A DNA stretch of 64,000 bases from Arthrobacter sp. H16F315 (GTDB lineage Bacteria; Actinomycetota; Actinomycetes; Actinomycetales; Micrococcaceae): assembly GCF_024124825.1 (NCBI RefSeq), contig NZ_JAMXSS010000002.1, positions 1,736,001 to 1,800,000 of the forward strand, read 5' to 3'. Below, piece by piece: positions 1-11,757 of the stretch (its first letter is position 1; each line of letters starts with the position of its first letter). A model generated the notes under the pieces. It was given only the letters and a program-made list of their open reading frames with translations, ran no database searches and was not told the origin of the DNA. Position numbers and translations under genes: made by a program.

Positions 1-294
1 GACAGCGCTGTCACAGTTGTCGAATGGGGCCGGGACCGGGTGGAACACTTGAGCGAGAGCCGGCTCGAGGTGGATCTGGTCCGCAGCCTCGGCGGCGCCG
101 CTGCGCCACCAGCTGCCACTTCGGAACCCGACCCCGTTGAACCAGACCCCCTGGACTTTGACCCTGCGGACAACGATGAACCTCGCACCATCATTATCCG
201 CGGTTTCGGTCCCCGCTGGGTGGACCGGCCCGTGCTGCCCGCTCCCGGCGAGTATCCCGCGCAGCCCCTGCCAACCACCCCGGAAGGGACCTGA
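1..294 (+). CDS. tsaE: TsaE, tRNA t6A synthesis ATPase (C-terminal part)
   Basis: The window opens inside this gene; only the last 97 codons are visible. The fragment begins with an acidic stretch followed by VEWG, the usual C-terminal motif of TsaE P-loop ATPases, which drive turnover of the TsaB-TsaD complex making N6-threonylcarbamoyladenosine on ANN-decoding tRNAs. The Walker A part lies upstream of the window. The stop codon overlaps the ATG of tsaB by one base (TGATG), so the genes are translationally coupled. The assignment rests mostly on this context plus VEWG. The tail after about residue 30 is Pro/Ala/Asp-rich and looks lineage-specific. Confidence 0.82.
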   Translation, partial: DSAVTVVEWGRDRVEHLSESRLEVDLVRSLGGAAAPPAATSEPDPVEPDPLDFDPADNDEPRTIIIRGFGPRWVDRPVLPAPGEYPAQPLPTTPEGT

Positions 295-965
295 TGCTGA
301 TCCTTGCCATCGACACCTCGGCCGTGGCCAGCGCCGCCCTCGTTTCCGATGACACCCCGGAATCGGTGGTGGCGAGCTTCGCCACACAAGATACCCGCAG
401 CCACGCCGAAGTACTGGCCCCGGGAATCGCGGCGCTCCTTACGGAGGCCGGATTGGACGGCTCCGACGTCGACGCCGTCGTCGTCGGGGTAGGACCGGGC
501 CCATTCACCGGGCTGCGCTCGGGGATCGTCACGGCCCGCACCCTCTCGTTCGTCTGGGGCAAGCCGCTCCATGGCCTCATGAGCCTTGACGCCATCGCGC
601 TGGAAGTGGCGGAGTCCACGGTCGCGGCGCCGGAGTTCATTGTCGCCACGGATGCCCGGCGCAAAGAGGTCTACTGGGCCCGGTACGCCGTGGCCAGCGG
701 CCAGCTGCCGCAGCTGCTGGACGGCCCGCACGTCGGCTTTGCCGGGGCGCTGCCCGAGCTTCCCGTCTACGGCGCCGGCGCCGGTCTCTATGCGGACCTT
801 GTTAAGGCCGTTCCCGAGTTCAGCTCCCGCCAGCCGGAAGCCCTGTCGCTGGGCCAGTTCGCCCTCGCGCGGCTCGCGGCGGGCGAACAGCTGCTCGACT
901 CCACCCCGCTCTACCTGCGTGAGTCCGACGCCCAGGTACCCGGTCCGCGGAAGAGGGCGCTGTGA
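294..965 (+). CDS. tsaB: TsaB, tRNA t6A synthesis subunit (ASKHA fold)
   Basis: This 223-residue protein starts with ILAIDTSAVASAALV, the phosphate-1-like N-terminus of the ASKHA fold, and has GVGPGPFTGLRSG at about residues 64-76, the hallmark of TsaB/YeaZ. TsaB is a catalytically inactive paralogue of TsaD and forms the TsaB-TsaD-TsaE complex that moves threonylcarbamoyl from its AMP adduct to A37 of tRNA. Length matches the family. It overlaps tsaE by one base and rimI by four (962-965), so it is an interior gene of a tight operon. Confidence 0.95.
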   Translation: MLILAIDTSAVASAALVSDDTPESVVASFATQDTRSHAEVLAPGIAALLTEAGLDGSDVDAVVVGVGPGPFTGLRSGIVTARTLSFVWGKPLHGLMSLDAIALEVAESTVAAPEFIVATDARRKEVYWARYAVASGQLPQLLDGPHVGFAGALPELPVYGAGAGLYADLVKAVPEFSSRQPEALSLGQFALARLAAGEQLLDSTPLYLRESDAQVPGPRKRAL

Positions 966-1498
966 ACGCCCCGTCCGCTGGCCGCGGTGCGGAACCGGCA
1001 GCGCTGCCCGGCGGCGTGAGACTTCGGCTCATGACCGCTGCGGACATTCCCGCAGTGGATGAGCTGGAGCGCCAGCTGTTCCCGGTGGACGCCTGGCCGC
1101 TGCAGATGTTTGTCGCCGAACTGGCGCAGGCCGGCACCCGGCACTACCTCGTGGCCGAGCGTGCAGGGCAGATTGTGGGCTATGCAGGGCTGATGTGCAT
1201 CGAGCCGATCGCGGATGTCCAGACCATTGCGGTTGCGCCTGAGTACGAGGGCCGGGGCATTGGTTCGGCTTTGCTCACCGCGCTCATCAGGGAAAGCCGG
1301 CTGCGCCGTGCCGAGGACGTGCTCCTGGAGGTCCGGGCCGACAACCCCCGGGCACAACAGCTCTACCGCCGCTACGGGTTCGAGCAGATCCACCTCCGGG
1401 CCCGCTACTACCGCGACGGCGTTGACGCGCTGATCATGCGGCTGCGGCTGGCCAGTCCCGAATCCGATGCCACTCCCAGGGAAGCAGCCCGACCATGA
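962..1498 (+). CDS. rimI: RimI-like ribosomal protein S18 alanine N-acetyltransferase
   Basis: A GNAT acetyltransferase of 178 residues that starts at a GTG overlapping the tsaB stop. The acetyl-CoA binding motif A is visible as [15 protein letters not shown] at about residues 89-103, followed by [19 protein letters not shown], a typical RimI block. RimI acetylates the N-terminal alanine of ribosomal protein S18. Its place between tsaB and tsaD is a conserved arrangement in actinobacteria, which supports RimI over a generic GNAT. It overlaps tsaD by four bases. Confidence 0.9.
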   Translation: MNAPSAGRGAEPAALPGGVRLRLMTAADIPAVDELERQLFPVDAWPLQMFVAELAQAGTRHYLVAERAGQIVGYAGLMCIEPIADVQTIAVAPEYEGRGIGSALLTALIRESRLRRAEDVLLEVRADNPRAQQLYRRYGFEQIHLRARYYRDGVDALIMRLRLASPESDATPREAARP

Positions 1499-2643
1499 AC
1501 CGCACCACTTATGCCCGGCCGCTGGTCCTGGGCATTGAGTCCTCCTGCGACGAGACCGGCGTCGGGATTGTCCGCGGGACCCGGCTGCTGACCAATACGG
1601 TGTCCTCCTCCATGGATGAGCATGTCCGGTTCGGCGGCGTGATCCCCGAGATCGCCTCCCGTGCCCATCTCGATGCCTTCGTCCCCACGCTCCGCGCGGC
1701 CCTGGGCGAGGCCGGGGTGACGCTGGAGGACATCGATGCGATCGCCGTGACCTCCGGTCCGGGCCTCGCGGGAGCCCTGATGGTGGGTGTCTGCGCGGCC
1801 AAGGCGCTCGCTGTGGCAACGGGCAAACCGCTCTACGCCATCAACCACCTCGTCGCCCATGTCGGCGTCGGCCTGCTCCAGCCGGACGACGGCGGCCCGC
1901 AGGCTTTCGCCGGGTCCCCGGCGGCAGCCGGCGGGCGCGGGAGTACCGTGCCGCGAAACGGCCTGCCGGAAAACCTGGGGGCCCTGCTGGTCTCCGGCGG
2001 GCACACCGAAATCCTGCGGATCCGGAACATCACCGCAGACGTGGAATTGCTCGGATCCACGATCGACGACGCCGCCGGCGAGGCTTACGACAAGGTGGCG
2101 CGGCTGCTGGGCCTGGGGTATCCGGGCGGACCGGCCATCGACACGCTGGCACGCACCGGTAACGCCAAAGCGATCCGCTTCCCGCGCGGCCTGAGCCAGC
2201 CTAAATACATGGGGACCGCGGACGAACCCGGCCCGCACCGCTACGACTGGTCGTTCAGCGGGCTCAAGACCGCCGTCGCGCGCTGCGTGGAGCAATTCGA
2301 GGCCCGCGGCGAGACGGTGCCGGTGGCGGACATCGCCGCAGCCTTCCAGGAGGCTGTCGTGGACATCATTACGTCCAAAGCGGTGCTGGCCTGCCGGGAG
2401 AACGGCATCACAGAACTGCTGCTGGGCGGCGGTGTGGCAGCGAATTCACGGCTGCGCCAGCTCACGGAACAGCGCTGCAGCGCCGCCGGGATCCGGTTGA
2501 CCGTCCCGCCGCTAGCCCTGTGCACGGACAACGGCGCCATGGTCGCCGCCCTCGGCGCCCAGCTGGTGATGGCCGGGATCGCGCCAAGCGGCCTCGGTTT
2601 CGCCCCGGATTCCTCGATGCCGGTCACCACCGTCTCGGCCTGA
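1495..2643 (+). CDS. tsaD: TsaD, tRNA t6A threonylcarbamoyltransferase
   Basis: At 382 residues this is the catalytic subunit of the t6A complex (Gcp/Kae1 family). Visible motifs are [10 protein letters not shown] at about 13-22, the metal-binding NHLVAH at about 117-122, SGGHTEIL at about 164-171, and the late [11 protein letters not shown] block near 300. An extra low-complexity Gly/Ala/Pro stretch of about 25 residues follows the metal motif; it makes the protein longer than the usual 340-350 residues and looks like a lineage insertion. The ATG overlaps the rimI stop as ATGA. It ends 24 bp from the convergent YbdK-type gene. Confidence 0.96.
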   Translation: MNRTTYARPLVLGIESSCDETGVGIVRGTRLLTNTVSSSMDEHVRFGGVIPEIASRAHLDAFVPTLRAALGEAGVTLEDIDAIAVTSGPGLAGALMVGVCAAKALAVATGKPLYAINHLVAHVGVGLLQPDDGGPQAFAGSPAAAGGRGSTVPRNGLPENLGALLVSGGHTEILRIRNITADVELLGSTIDDAAGEAYDKVARLLGLGYPGGPAIDTLARTGNAKAIRFPRGLSQPKYMGTADEPGPHRYDWSFSGLKTAVARCVEQFEARGETVPVADIAAAFQEAVVDIITSKAVLACRENGITELLLGGGVAANSRLRQLTEQRCSAAGIRLTVPPLALCTDNGAMVAALGAQLVMAGIAPSGLGFAPDSSMPVTTVSA

Positions 2644-2667
2644 GGCCGCCCCGGCGCAGCCCCGGCT

Positions 2668-3819
2668 TTACGCTTCGGGGCCCTGGCGCATCTGCTGGAC
2701 CAGGTCCAGTACGACGGCGCGCAGGTCGCCGCCGTGCTCTGCCGCCACGCGCCGCTGCCGCTGGTATCCGGCGCCGCGCTCAACGATCTTCAGGACGTCC
2801 GCCAGCTCCGCAGCGCAGCCCAGCTTCTCGGCGACGGGCCGGAGCCGTGCGACCGTTTCGCGGATGTGGTCGGTAACAAGCTGCTCGTTCCCCTCCGCGT
2901 CCAGGATGATGATGGCGTCCAGGCCGTAGCGGGCGGCACGCCACTTGTTCTCCTGCACATGCCAGGGCGGCATGGTGGGAATGGTGCCGCCGTTATCCAG
3001 TGTCGTTGAAAACTCATCAACGAGGCACTGGGTCAGCGCTGCGACGGCGCCGACTTCCTCCAGGGTTGCCAGGCCGTCACAGATCCGCATCTCGATGGTG
3101 CCAAAATGCGGGACGGGCCGGATATCCCAGCGGATTTCGGAGAGCGAGTCGATCACGCCGGTGGTGGACATGTCCTGTGCGTAGGATTCGAAGTCCGCCC
3201 AGTTGGCGAATTGGAAAGGCAACCCCGCGGTCGGCAGTTGCTGGAACATCAGGGCACGCTGGGAGGCGTAACCGGTGTCTTCGCCGCCCCAGAACGGGCT
3301 GGAGGCGGAGAGCGCCTGGAAGTGCGGGAAATAGTTCACCAAGCCGTCCAGTACCGGCAACACCTTGTCCCGGCTGTCCAGGCCGACATGCACGTGGACG
3401 CCGTAGATCACCATCTGGCGGCCCCACCACTGTGTGCGGTCAATGAGCTTGGCGTAACGCTCTTTATCTGTCACCGGTTGCAGCTGCGGCGGGCTGAAGG
3501 GGTGGCTGCCCGCGCAGAAGATTTCGACGCCCATCGGATCGGTGACTTCACGGACTGCGGCGAGGGAACTGGTCAGGTCCGCTTTCGCTTCCGCCACGGT
3601 GTTGCAGATCCCGGTGACCAGTTCCACAGTGTTCAGCAGCAACTCCTGCTTGATGTGGGGGTGCTCGTCATCCTCGTTCAGTTCGGGGTGCCGCGCAGCG
3701 ACGCCGCGGAGCACCTCTTTGGCGACGGAGGCCAACTCCCCGGTTTCCGCATCCACGAGGGCTAGTTCCCATTCCACACCAAGAGTTGATTGCCTGGATG
3801 AAGCGAAATCAATCTTCAT
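2668..3819 (-). CDS. YbdK-type carboxylate-amine ligase (glutamate-cysteine ligase 2 family)
   Basis: A 383-residue protein whose N-terminus, GVEWELALVDAETGELA, is the substrate/ATP-site signature of the GCS2/YbdK family. VYGVHVHVGLDSRDKVLPV-type residues near 140-160 match the conserved HVHVG motif. These enzymes couple an amino acid to an amine with ATP; E. coli YbdK has weak glutamate-cysteine ligase activity. Actinobacteria make mycothiol rather than glutathione, so the true substrate is unknown. It is transcribed toward tsaD and shares an upstream region of about 120 bp with the divergent GH3 gene. Confidence 0.88.
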   Translation of the reverse strand: MKIDFASSRQSTLGVEWELALVDAETGELASVAKEVLRGVAARHPELNEDDEHPHIKQELLLNTVELVTGICNTVAEAKADLTSSLAAVREVTDPMGVEIFCAGSHPFSPPQLQPVTDKERYAKLIDRTQWWGRQMVIYGVHVHVGLDSRDKVLPVLDGLVNYFPHFQALSASSPFWGGEDTGYASQRALMFQQLPTAGLPFQFANWADFESYAQDMSTTGVIDSLSEIRWDIRPVPHFGTIEMRICDGLATLEEVGAVAALTQCLVDEFSTTLDNGGTIPTMPPWHVQENKWRAARYGLDAIIILDAEGNEQLVTDHIRETVARLRPVAEKLGCAAELADVLKIVERGAGYQRQRRVAAEHGGDLRAVVLDLVQQMRQGPEA

Positions 3820-3942
3820 GTGGTCCCTTCACTGTTCTGCTGTCCGTTTCCCTGCCCCGACCGGCAACGTCGTGGGCGGATGTGCCGGACAGTTGGCGAG
3901 GCAACGGTGCCTCAAGTCTAGTGCAGGGGTAACATCGGACCG

Positions 3943-5681
3943 GTGGCAAGACTGCAGCGAAAACGTGAAAGTGTTCACAGAAGTACGCGGACGGCCGCCT
4001 TGGTCCCGGCCGTCGTCCTGCTTGTGTTCGGAACCTCCTCTTGCTCCGGACCGCCGGCGCCGGCGCCTCCGGAGCGGCACAAACCGCCGCACCATCCGGA
4101 CCGGCACGGCCGAGCGGCGGCACTGCAGCGCCGCTGCCCGATAGTCAGGATGCCTCCGCCCTGGCCGGGACACGCCCGCTCGGATGGGGACCGCAGGAAC
4201 GGGACGCGGCCGATGCGGCGCGGGCTGTTGCCGCCATGAGCACCGAAGAGCTGGCGGGCCAGGTTCTGCTGCCGTTCTTTCCCGGACTCGACCATACCGC
4301 CCATGCCGCGGTCATCGAGCGCCTGCACCTGGCCGGTTCCATCATCATGGGGGACAACGTTCCGGGGACCGCCGACGGAAGCGTTGACACCGCAGCCATG
4401 CAGGCCGCCGCCGGCCAGCTCCAGGCCGCGGCCCGCGCCGGCGGCCGCAGCTGGCCCGGCCTGATCGGCGTCGACCAGGAGGGTGGAAAGGTGGCACGGC
4501 TCAGGGCGCCGCTGACCGAATGGCCCGCCCCGATGAGCTACGGCGCGGCGGGAAGTGCGCCCCTCGCCGGAGAGGCCGGCGGGGCCATGGCAGCTGAATT
4601 GGCGGCACTGGGCTTCAACACCGACTTTGCCCCGTCGGCCGACGTCACCATGGGCCCGGCCGATCCTGCCATCGGCGCACGCTCCATGTCCGGCAACGCC
4701 GACGCCGCAGCCGCGTATAGCGTCGCGTTTTCCCAGGGGATGCTGGCCGGGGGGCTACTGCCGGCCGCCAAGCATTTCCCCGGCCACGGCTCCGTCACCG
4801 TGGATTCCCACGCCGGGCTGCCCGTCCAGGATGCCAGCCTGGATGCACTCCGCGCCAAGGACCTGCGGCCCTTCCAATCTGTCGTTGACGCCGGGCTGCC
4901 GATGGTCATGACCGGCCACATTGCCGTGACGGCGCTTGATCCCGGGGTCCCGGCCTCCGTCTCCAAGGCGGCCTATGCGGAACTTCGCCGGATGGGATTC
5001 AAAGGTGTTGCCATCACCGACGCGCTAAACATGGCGGCGATCCAGGACCGGTACCCCAACGACTCCGCCGCTCCGCTGGCCCTCGCCGCTGGCGCTGATC
5101 TGCTGCTGATGCCCGCCGACGTCGAGGCGGCCCACGCCGCGATCGTCGGCGCCGTGCGCAGCGGTGCGCTGCCGCCGGCGCGGCTCGCGGAGGCCGCGCA
5201 GCGGGTAGTTACCATGATGATCTGGCGCGGCCGCAGCGGACAGGGCCCCGGCACGGCGCCCGGGAGCGGCAGCGAACTCTCGCAAAAGGTCTCCCGGGCC
5301 GCCATCACCGTGCTCGCCGGGCCCTGCCACGGTCCGATCGTGCCGTCCAGCGTCCGTGTGGCCGGCGGTTCGGCGCAGGACCGGTCGCGCTTCGCCGCAT
5401 CCGCGAACAAGGCCGGCATCAGCATCGGCGAGGGCCCGCTTGTCCGGCTGATCGGTGCCGGACCACAGCAGCCTGCACCGGAGGCGGCAGCCGAGGTGGC
5501 GGTGGCCCTCGATGCGCCCTGGCCGCTGGCCGACGTCTCGGCCCGCAGCAGAATCGCGGTCTACGGACGCAGCCAGGGCGCGTTCGACGCGCTGGCCTCG
5601 GTTCTTGCCGGGACTGCCACGGCCCCCGGCAAACTTCCGGTCGACGTTGGGTCCCAGCCCGCGGGCACCGGCTGCGACTGA
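3943..5681 (+). CDS. GH3 glycosidase, NagZ-like beta-N-acetylhexosaminidase (frame break near N-terminus)
   Basis: The catalytic part, from about 4041, has the NagZ/GH3 motif KHFPGHGSVTVDSHAGLP (about residues 246-263 of that part), with the His/Asp pair used in acid-base catalysis, and GVAITDALNM further on holding the likely nucleophile Asp. Family members release N-acetylglucosamine from cell-wall or chitin fragments. The best N-terminus is a GTG at 3943 in another frame: an Arg-rich start, a hydrophobic stretch LVPAVVLLVFG and TSSC-SG, which resembles a weak lipobox. Joining the two frames needs one extra base between about 4035 and 4085, so I read this as a secreted lipoprotein with a one-base deletion in the sequence. 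Otherwise translation would have to begin at TTG 4041 without a signal peptide. Confidence 0.82.
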
Positions 5682-5714
5682 GGCCGGTCCAGGCCGGGAC
5701 CGGCCTGTCGTTTA
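5681..5714 (+). terminator. Rho-independent terminator after the GH3 gene
   Basis: A 10-bp stem, AGGCCGGTCC pairing with GGACCGGCCT, has a six-base loop and is followed by GTCGTTT. It overlaps the GH3 stop codon region and sits just before the start of the next gene at 5723. The T tract is short. Confidence 0.6.
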
Positions 5715-5722
5715 ATGGAAGG

Positions 5723-6549
5723 GTGCCCATCCTGAATAAAGACATGACATTGTGCATCTCCCTCTCGGCCCGGCCGAGCAACAACGGGACGCGCTTCCAC
5801 AACCACCTGTATGACCAGCTTGGCCTGAACTGGATCTACAAGGCCTTCGCCCCCACCGACCTCGCCCAGGCTATCGCCGGCGTGCGTGGCCTGGGAATCC
5901 GCGGCTGTGCCGTGTCCATGCCGTACAAGGAAGACGTGATGGCGCTCGTGGATGTGATGGACCCGTCGGCGAAAGCCATCGATTCGGTCAATACCATCGT
6001 CAACGACGGCGGCACCCTGACCGCCTACAACACCGACTACACGGCGATCGAGCAGTTGCTGCAGCGCAACGCCGTACCCGCCTCCTACGCGGTGTGGCTG
6101 TTGGGTGCCGGCGGCATGGCGAAGGCCACCGCCGCCGCCCTGCGTGATGCCGGGTTCCGCGACGTCACAGTGATAGCGCGCAGTGAGGAGGCGGGGCGGG
6201 CGCTCGCAGGGCTTTATGGCTTCGCCTGGCGCGCCGACGTCGATCCCGCCGGCGCGGGGGCGGCGGACATGATCATCAACGTCACCCCGATTGGTATGGC
6301 CGGGGGCCGGACGCCGGGGCGCTATCCTTCCCGCAGGAAGTGTTGGACGCCGCGACAGTGGTCTTCGACGTCGTCGCGTTGCCCGCCGAGACCCCGCTGA
6401 TCAAGGCCGGCCGTGCAGCCGGCAAGACGGTCATCACCGGTGCGCAGGTGGCGACCATCCAGGCGCTGGAGCAGTTTGTGCTCTACACCGGGATCCGGCC
6501 CACTGACGAGCAGGTCCACGCAGCCGAGGCCTTTATGCGGGATCAGTAG
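5723..6549 (+). CDS. Shikimate 5-dehydrogenase-like protein (SdhL type; frame break at 6302-6306)
   Basis: This AroE-family protein of about 275 residues has the substrate-site segments SLSARPSNNGTRFHN and VSMPYKE, the latter carrying the catalytic-type Lys. It also has AYNTDYTAI and a nucleotide-binding loop LLGAGGMAKA. The N-terminal pattern matches the SdhL subgroup rather than biosynthetic AroE; SdhL proteins have low shikimate activity and an uncertain role. The GTG at 5723 opens the frame, which continues to 6400 in the wrong phase after a run of five G at 6302-6306. Adding one G restores GMAGGPDAG and the conserved C-terminus ending at 6549. I regard the break as a sequence error. Confidence 0.85.
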
Positions 6550-6571
6550 ACGCGCGGGATCCGGTGGTGCG

Positions 6572-7806
6572 TCACTGGACCGGCTCGACCGAAATGGCCA
6601 CCCGTTCCTCGCCGATCCTGGTGAGGACCAGGGTGGCCGCCTTCTTTCCTTTGTTCTTGGCACTGCCGGATTTACCGCCGGGGAGCAGTTGCTTGCGCAG
6701 CTCCTCCGGAGTGACAGCGGTGCCGCGCTTTTTGATGTCCAGCACTCCGATGCCCTGGTCCCTGACCCAGGACTTAAGTGCCTTGACGTTGTAGGGCATC
6801 ACGTCCAGGACTTTGAACGCCCGGGCAAAGGGGGTGTCCCGAAGTTCGGGCGCGCAAATGTAGGCGATGTGCTCGTCCAGGAGGTGGCCGCCCAGCTGGA
6901 GTGCGACGTCGGCCACCAGGCCGGCTCGGATGACGGCGCCGTCGGGTTCGTAAAGGTAGCCCTCAACCGGGCCGATCGGGGCGACCGGGCCGCCGTTGAA
7001 ATCCTCGGCGCTGCTGAGCTCCGAGGCCCCCGCAGGCCCGAGCAGGAGGGCTGCCCGCCGGATCCCCGGGCGCCGGAGCGCATTGAACCACAGTGCGACT
7101 TCGGTGACGTCCCCGCCGACCGAGACCCACTGGGCCTCGCAATTGCCGGGTACCGAGTCGTGCGGCATGCCCGGGCCCATCTTCACACCCACCGCCATGC
7201 CGGCGCCGGCCAGGGACTCAACGAAGGACAGCGGCGGGGAGAAGTCCTCCGGGTCCCAGAGGCGCTTTGTGCCCGAGGTAGAGGTGGTCCGGCGTGCCGG
7301 GTCCAGCCAGACGCCGTCTATTCCCTCGAGGGAAACCGACGTCGCGTCGGAGTGCACCACTGTGGCGTTCCGGAACGGGATCAGGTTCATCGTGGCGCAG
7401 GCCGCCGTCGTCTCGTCCCGCTCCACTGCCGTGACCGTGATGTCCAGCGATGCAAGCGCCATGGAATCGGCGCCGAGGCCGCAGCCGAGATCTGCTGCAT
7501 GCCGCACGCCTGCCGCCGCGAAGCGCTGCGCGTGCCGCGCCGCCACGGTCAGCCGGGTGGCCTGTTCCAAACCGGCTTGGGTGAAAATCATCTGCCGGGC
7601 GAACTCGCCGAACTTGGCTTCGGCCTTGGTCCGCAGCCGGGACTGGGTGAGCACGGCAGAGACGAGTTCGGGGAGTGGCCGGCCTTCCGCAGGGTTGCGT
7701 TGAGGCGGAACGCATCGTCCTCCCGGTACGCGCCCAGTGACGCCAGCAGCTCCCAGCCTGCGGGGTTAAGGAGCGGGGCGATCTGGTCCTGCGGTGCATC
7801 AGCCAT
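6572..7806 (-). CDS. Class I SAM-dependent methyltransferase with THUMP-like C-terminal domain (frame break at 7670-7673)
   Basis: Residues DLGCGLGADSMALA form SAM motif I, and DPARRTT is an active-site-like block common in this family. The last ~80 residues, including ELRKQLLP and the Lys/Gly-rich SAKNKGKKAA, match a THUMP-like domain, which points to an RNA substrate. The N-terminus begins at ATG 7806 (MADAPQDQIAPLL) in one frame and passes to the main frame after HSP. Inserting one base in the GGGG run at 7670-7673 joins HSP to ELVSAVL. The corrected protein is about 411 residues. The gene is convergent with the preceding SdhL-like gene. The exact target RNA is unknown. Confidence 0.85.
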
Positions 7807-7862
7807 GGGATCAAGCCTAGTTCAGGCAGTCGAGGCGCCGTGCGCCCGATAGGCTAGGCGGC

Positions 7863-8287
7863 ATGGAAGACAGCGGCACGGCAAACACCGGCTCGGACGC
7901 AGATGACCCCAATGACCGGACCGCCGGCCGGGATGCCGACGGCGGCCGGGCCACCCGCCGGGGATTGGCCCGTTACGCCCGGCCGGCGCTGATCGCCGGC
8001 ATTGTGCTCGCGGTGGTTTGCGTGGCGCTGCTGGTGATTATCTTTTTCCTTGATTCCTTCAACGCCACGGTTTATTCCGTCGGCGGCAAGGACGTTGCGG
8101 ACGCCACCGACGAGGCGAGGGACATCCGGGACACTTATGCCGCGGCCCGGACCGGCGGCATCGTCGTCCTGGCTGCCGGCATCGTCCTTGCCGCCGCCGG
8201 CGCGCTGGTGCTGTACCGGCACCGGGGGAGGCCGGCGCCAGCGACGCGGACAACGGCGAAGACGTGGACTTCGAGGACCTCGGCTGA
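7863..8287 (+). CDS. Small two-helix membrane protein, unknown function (frame break at 8224-8228)
   Basis: I do not recognise a named family. The protein has an acidic, Asp/Gly/Thr-rich N-terminus of about 35 residues, a first membrane helix (ALIAGIVLAVVCVALLVIIF), an extracytoplasmic segment of about 35 residues, and a second helix (GIVVLAAGIVLAAAGALVLY). As printed, the frame runs to 8321 with a basic, unconvincing tail. Adding one G to the run at 8224-8228 gives an acidic tail, EAGASDADNGEDVDFEDLG, ending at TGA 8285-8287, which suits a cytoplasmic terminus. Corrected length is about 142 residues. It is divergent from the methyltransferase gene. Confidence 0.65.
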
Positions 8288-8328
8288 GGGCAGCCGGCAG
8301 TCGTGCGACGTTAACGGGTGACGAAATT

Positions 8329-8355
8329 CTGGCACTCGCCTTGACCGAGTGCTAA
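8329..8355. promoter_or_regulatory. CIRCE operator 1 (HrcA site) with overlapping promoter
   Basis: CTGGCACTC, nine bases, then GAGTGCTAA: a near-perfect match to the HrcA operator TTAGCACTC-N9-GAGTGCTAA, with two changes in the left arm. A possible -35 box, TTGACC (8341-8346), lies in its spacer, with weak -10 candidates about 8361-8369, so HrcA binding would block RNA polymerase. It lies about 160 bp upstream of groES. Confidence 0.85.
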
Positions 8356-8375
8356 CTACTTACATAGAGTCGTCA

Positions 8376-8402
8376 TTAGCACTCTCCCTAGGAGGGTGCT
8401 AA
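8376..8402. promoter_or_regulatory. CIRCE operator 2 (HrcA site)
   Basis: TTAGCACTC, nine bases, then GGGTGCTAA: a second HrcA operator with a perfect left arm and one change in the right arm. Its centre is 47 bp from that of operator 1. The pair lies in the groES leader and indicates heat-shock derepression of groES-groEL. Confidence 0.92.
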
Positions 8403-8511
8403 TACTCAAGCTGGACCTGCCAGGTACGCTGCCGGCACCGCGACGACGGTTTGTGCGCCTTGGCACCACAGCTTTAAAGTCCACGAATTTGCTGACGAAA
8501 AGGAGAGGTCC

Positions 8512-8808
8512 TTGTCGGTCTCTATTAAGCCTCTTGAGGATCGTATTGTTGTCCGCCCGCTCGAAGCCGAGCAGACCACGGCCTCCGGCCTGGTTATCCC
8601 GGACTCCGCGCAGGAAAAGCCGCAGGAAGGCGAAGTTGTTGCAGTTGGCCCCGGCCGCTTTGACGACAACGGCAACCGCGTTCCGATCGACGTCACCGTC
8701 GGCGACGTTGTTATCTACTCCAAATACGGCGGAACCGAAGTCAAGACCGGCGGCACCGAGTACCTCGTACTGTCCGCCCGCGACGTCCTGGCGATCGTCG
8801 TAAAGTAA
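8512..8808 (+). CDS. groES: GroES co-chaperonin
   Basis: The 98-residue protein begins at TTG 8512, placed by the strong Shine-Dalgarno AAAAGGAGAGG five bases upstream. [18 protein letters not shown] at the N-terminus, the mobile-loop region [17 protein letters not shown] and the C-terminal [14 protein letters not shown] are standard GroES features. It caps the GroEL ring during ATP-driven folding. It is followed after 86 bp by groEL in the same CIRCE-controlled unit. The TTG start is unusual for such a highly expressed gene but agrees with the family N-terminus. Confidence 0.97.
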   Translation: MSVSIKPLEDRIVVRPLEAEQTTASGLVIPDSAQEKPQEGEVVAVGPGRFDDNGNRVPIDVTVGDVVIYSKYGGTEVKTGGTEYLVLSARDVLAIVVK

Positions 8809-8852
8809 CTCTTATGGACCCCGCGCCGCCGATCCGTCTGATTCATCTCTGA

Positions 8853-10504
<1,652 letters not shown>

Positions 10505-10590
10505 GGTCCGGCGGCGGCGCCCCGGACGGCGTCGCAGGTTCCCTCGGATCAGCCAGCCAAGGGAGCAGCCAGCCAAAGACCAGTTAACAG

Positions 10591-10633
10591 AGGACCGGAC
10601 CAGCACCCGCTGGCCCGGTCCTTTGTTTGTTTT
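10591..10633 (+). terminator. Rho-independent terminator of groES-groEL
   Basis: AGGACCGGACCAGC and GCTGGCCCGGTCCT form a 14-bp stem with one mismatch and an ACCC loop, followed by TTGTTTGTTTT. It lies between groEL and the convergent DUF389 gene and may serve both. Confidence 0.9.
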
Positions 10634-10642
10634 AGGCAGTCA

Positions 10643-11611
10643 TCAGCGTCTGGACCGCGTGGCGGTCCGTCGTGGCCGCAGGCTCGCACCCCGCTGCCGG
10701 TGCCTGGTGACGAGCCGGTAGAAGATCAGCACGGCAACCGCGGCCGCGACGATGCCCACGAGGTTCAGCCCCAGCTGTACCGCCGAGCCGGCAGCCTTTT
10801 GGTATTCGCCCAGGACCAGGGCCACAGCCACGAAGCCCGCGGCTGGGACCGTTGTGACCGAGATGAACACCCCCACCAGCGCTGCGGACCGCCGGCTGAT
10901 CACGGAGAGCATCCCAGCGGTCCCGGCCAGGACGGCAACGATGAGCGAATAGGGGCCCGGGTGGTAAATGAAGTCGACGGCAGAACCGCGGTCCAGCACG
11001 TCGGGCGGAAAGAGGCCCAGTGGTACGGACAGCCACGCCGTGAGTGCGGCCGCCAGCATGGCCGTGGGGAACCCGACGCCAAGCGCCAGTGCCGCACTGC
11101 GGCCCAACTGCCATTGGCCGCGGACAAGTGCCACGGCCAGGGCCGCCAGGGGGCCGAACTCCGGTCCCACCGCCATGGCCCCGACGATGGCGATAGTGGA
11201 ATCCGTGACAATCCCGATGGCCGCCAGTTGGGTCGCGAGGATCAGGAACGCCAGGTAGCTCCACGTAAGCCGCGAGTCTTCGCCCGTCTGACGGGATACC
11301 TCGTCCCAGATCACGGTGTCCGCGCCTTCGCCGGGGGCGTCGGCGGTGGCCTTATCCGCACGGTCGGAGAGCACCAACTCCGGCATGGCGACCGAGATCG
11401 AACCTTGCTCCTGGACATTCAGGGCTTGGAGTTTCTCCACGAGCCGCTCCACGGATTCCCTGGCGACCAGAACGTGGATGACGTCCCCGGCAGGAAGGAC
11501 AGAAGCGCCCGGCTGGCGGGAAACTTCCGCGACGCCTAGCTCGCCGGTGCAGCAGTCCGTCACGACGGCGGACATCTCGGCCGGAACACAAATACGCAGC
11601 TCTGCGATCAC
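10643..11611 (-). CDS. DUF389 family membrane protein
   Basis: This 322-residue protein has an N-terminal soluble alpha/beta region of about 110 residues (MIAELRICVPAEMSAVV, then VIHVLVARESVERLVEKLQ). Five to six membrane helices follow, including the conserved block LAAIGIVTDSTIAIVGAMAVGPEFGPL that defines the DUF389/TIGR00341 family. The function is not established. It is convergent with groEL and reads away from the acyltransferase gene, with about 145 bp between starts. Confidence 0.85.
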   Translation of the reverse strand: MIAELRICVPAEMSAVVTDCCTGELGVAEVSRQPGASVLPAGDVIHVLVARESVERLVEKLQALNVQEQGSISVAMPELVLSDRADKATADAPGEGADTVIWDEVSRQTGEDSRLTWSYLAFLILATQLAAIGIVTDSTIAIVGAMAVGPEFGPLAALAVALVRGQWQLGRSAALALGVGFPTAMLAAALTAWLSVPLGLFPPDVLDRGSAVDFIYHPGPYSLIVAVLAGTAGMLSVISRRSAALVGVFISVTTVPAAGFVAVALVLGEYQKAAGSAVQLGLNLVGIVAAAVAVLIFYRLVTRHRQRGASLRPRRTATRSRR

Positions 11612-11757
11612 GATGGGGCCTCCTCTGGCTCGTTACAGGGTAGCCCCGGGCCGGCAGGGGACCTGCCGCTGGTCCGCCGGTCACCGCGCTGTGATTGGCC
11701 AGAAAAATTACGACTCGGTAACATTGATGTTTTGGAAACCGGTCTGAAGGGCTCCCA

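Noticed and set aside
4041..5681. TTG 4041 as the true start of the GH3 protein
   Set aside because: It would lack any signal peptide, whereas a signal-like N-terminus lies just upstream one frame away and fits the pattern of indels in this sequence.
6413..7852. 479-codon plus-strand frame over the methyltransferase
   Set aside because: The minus strand encodes clear SAM-binding and THUMP-like features; the plus frame is compositionally biased.
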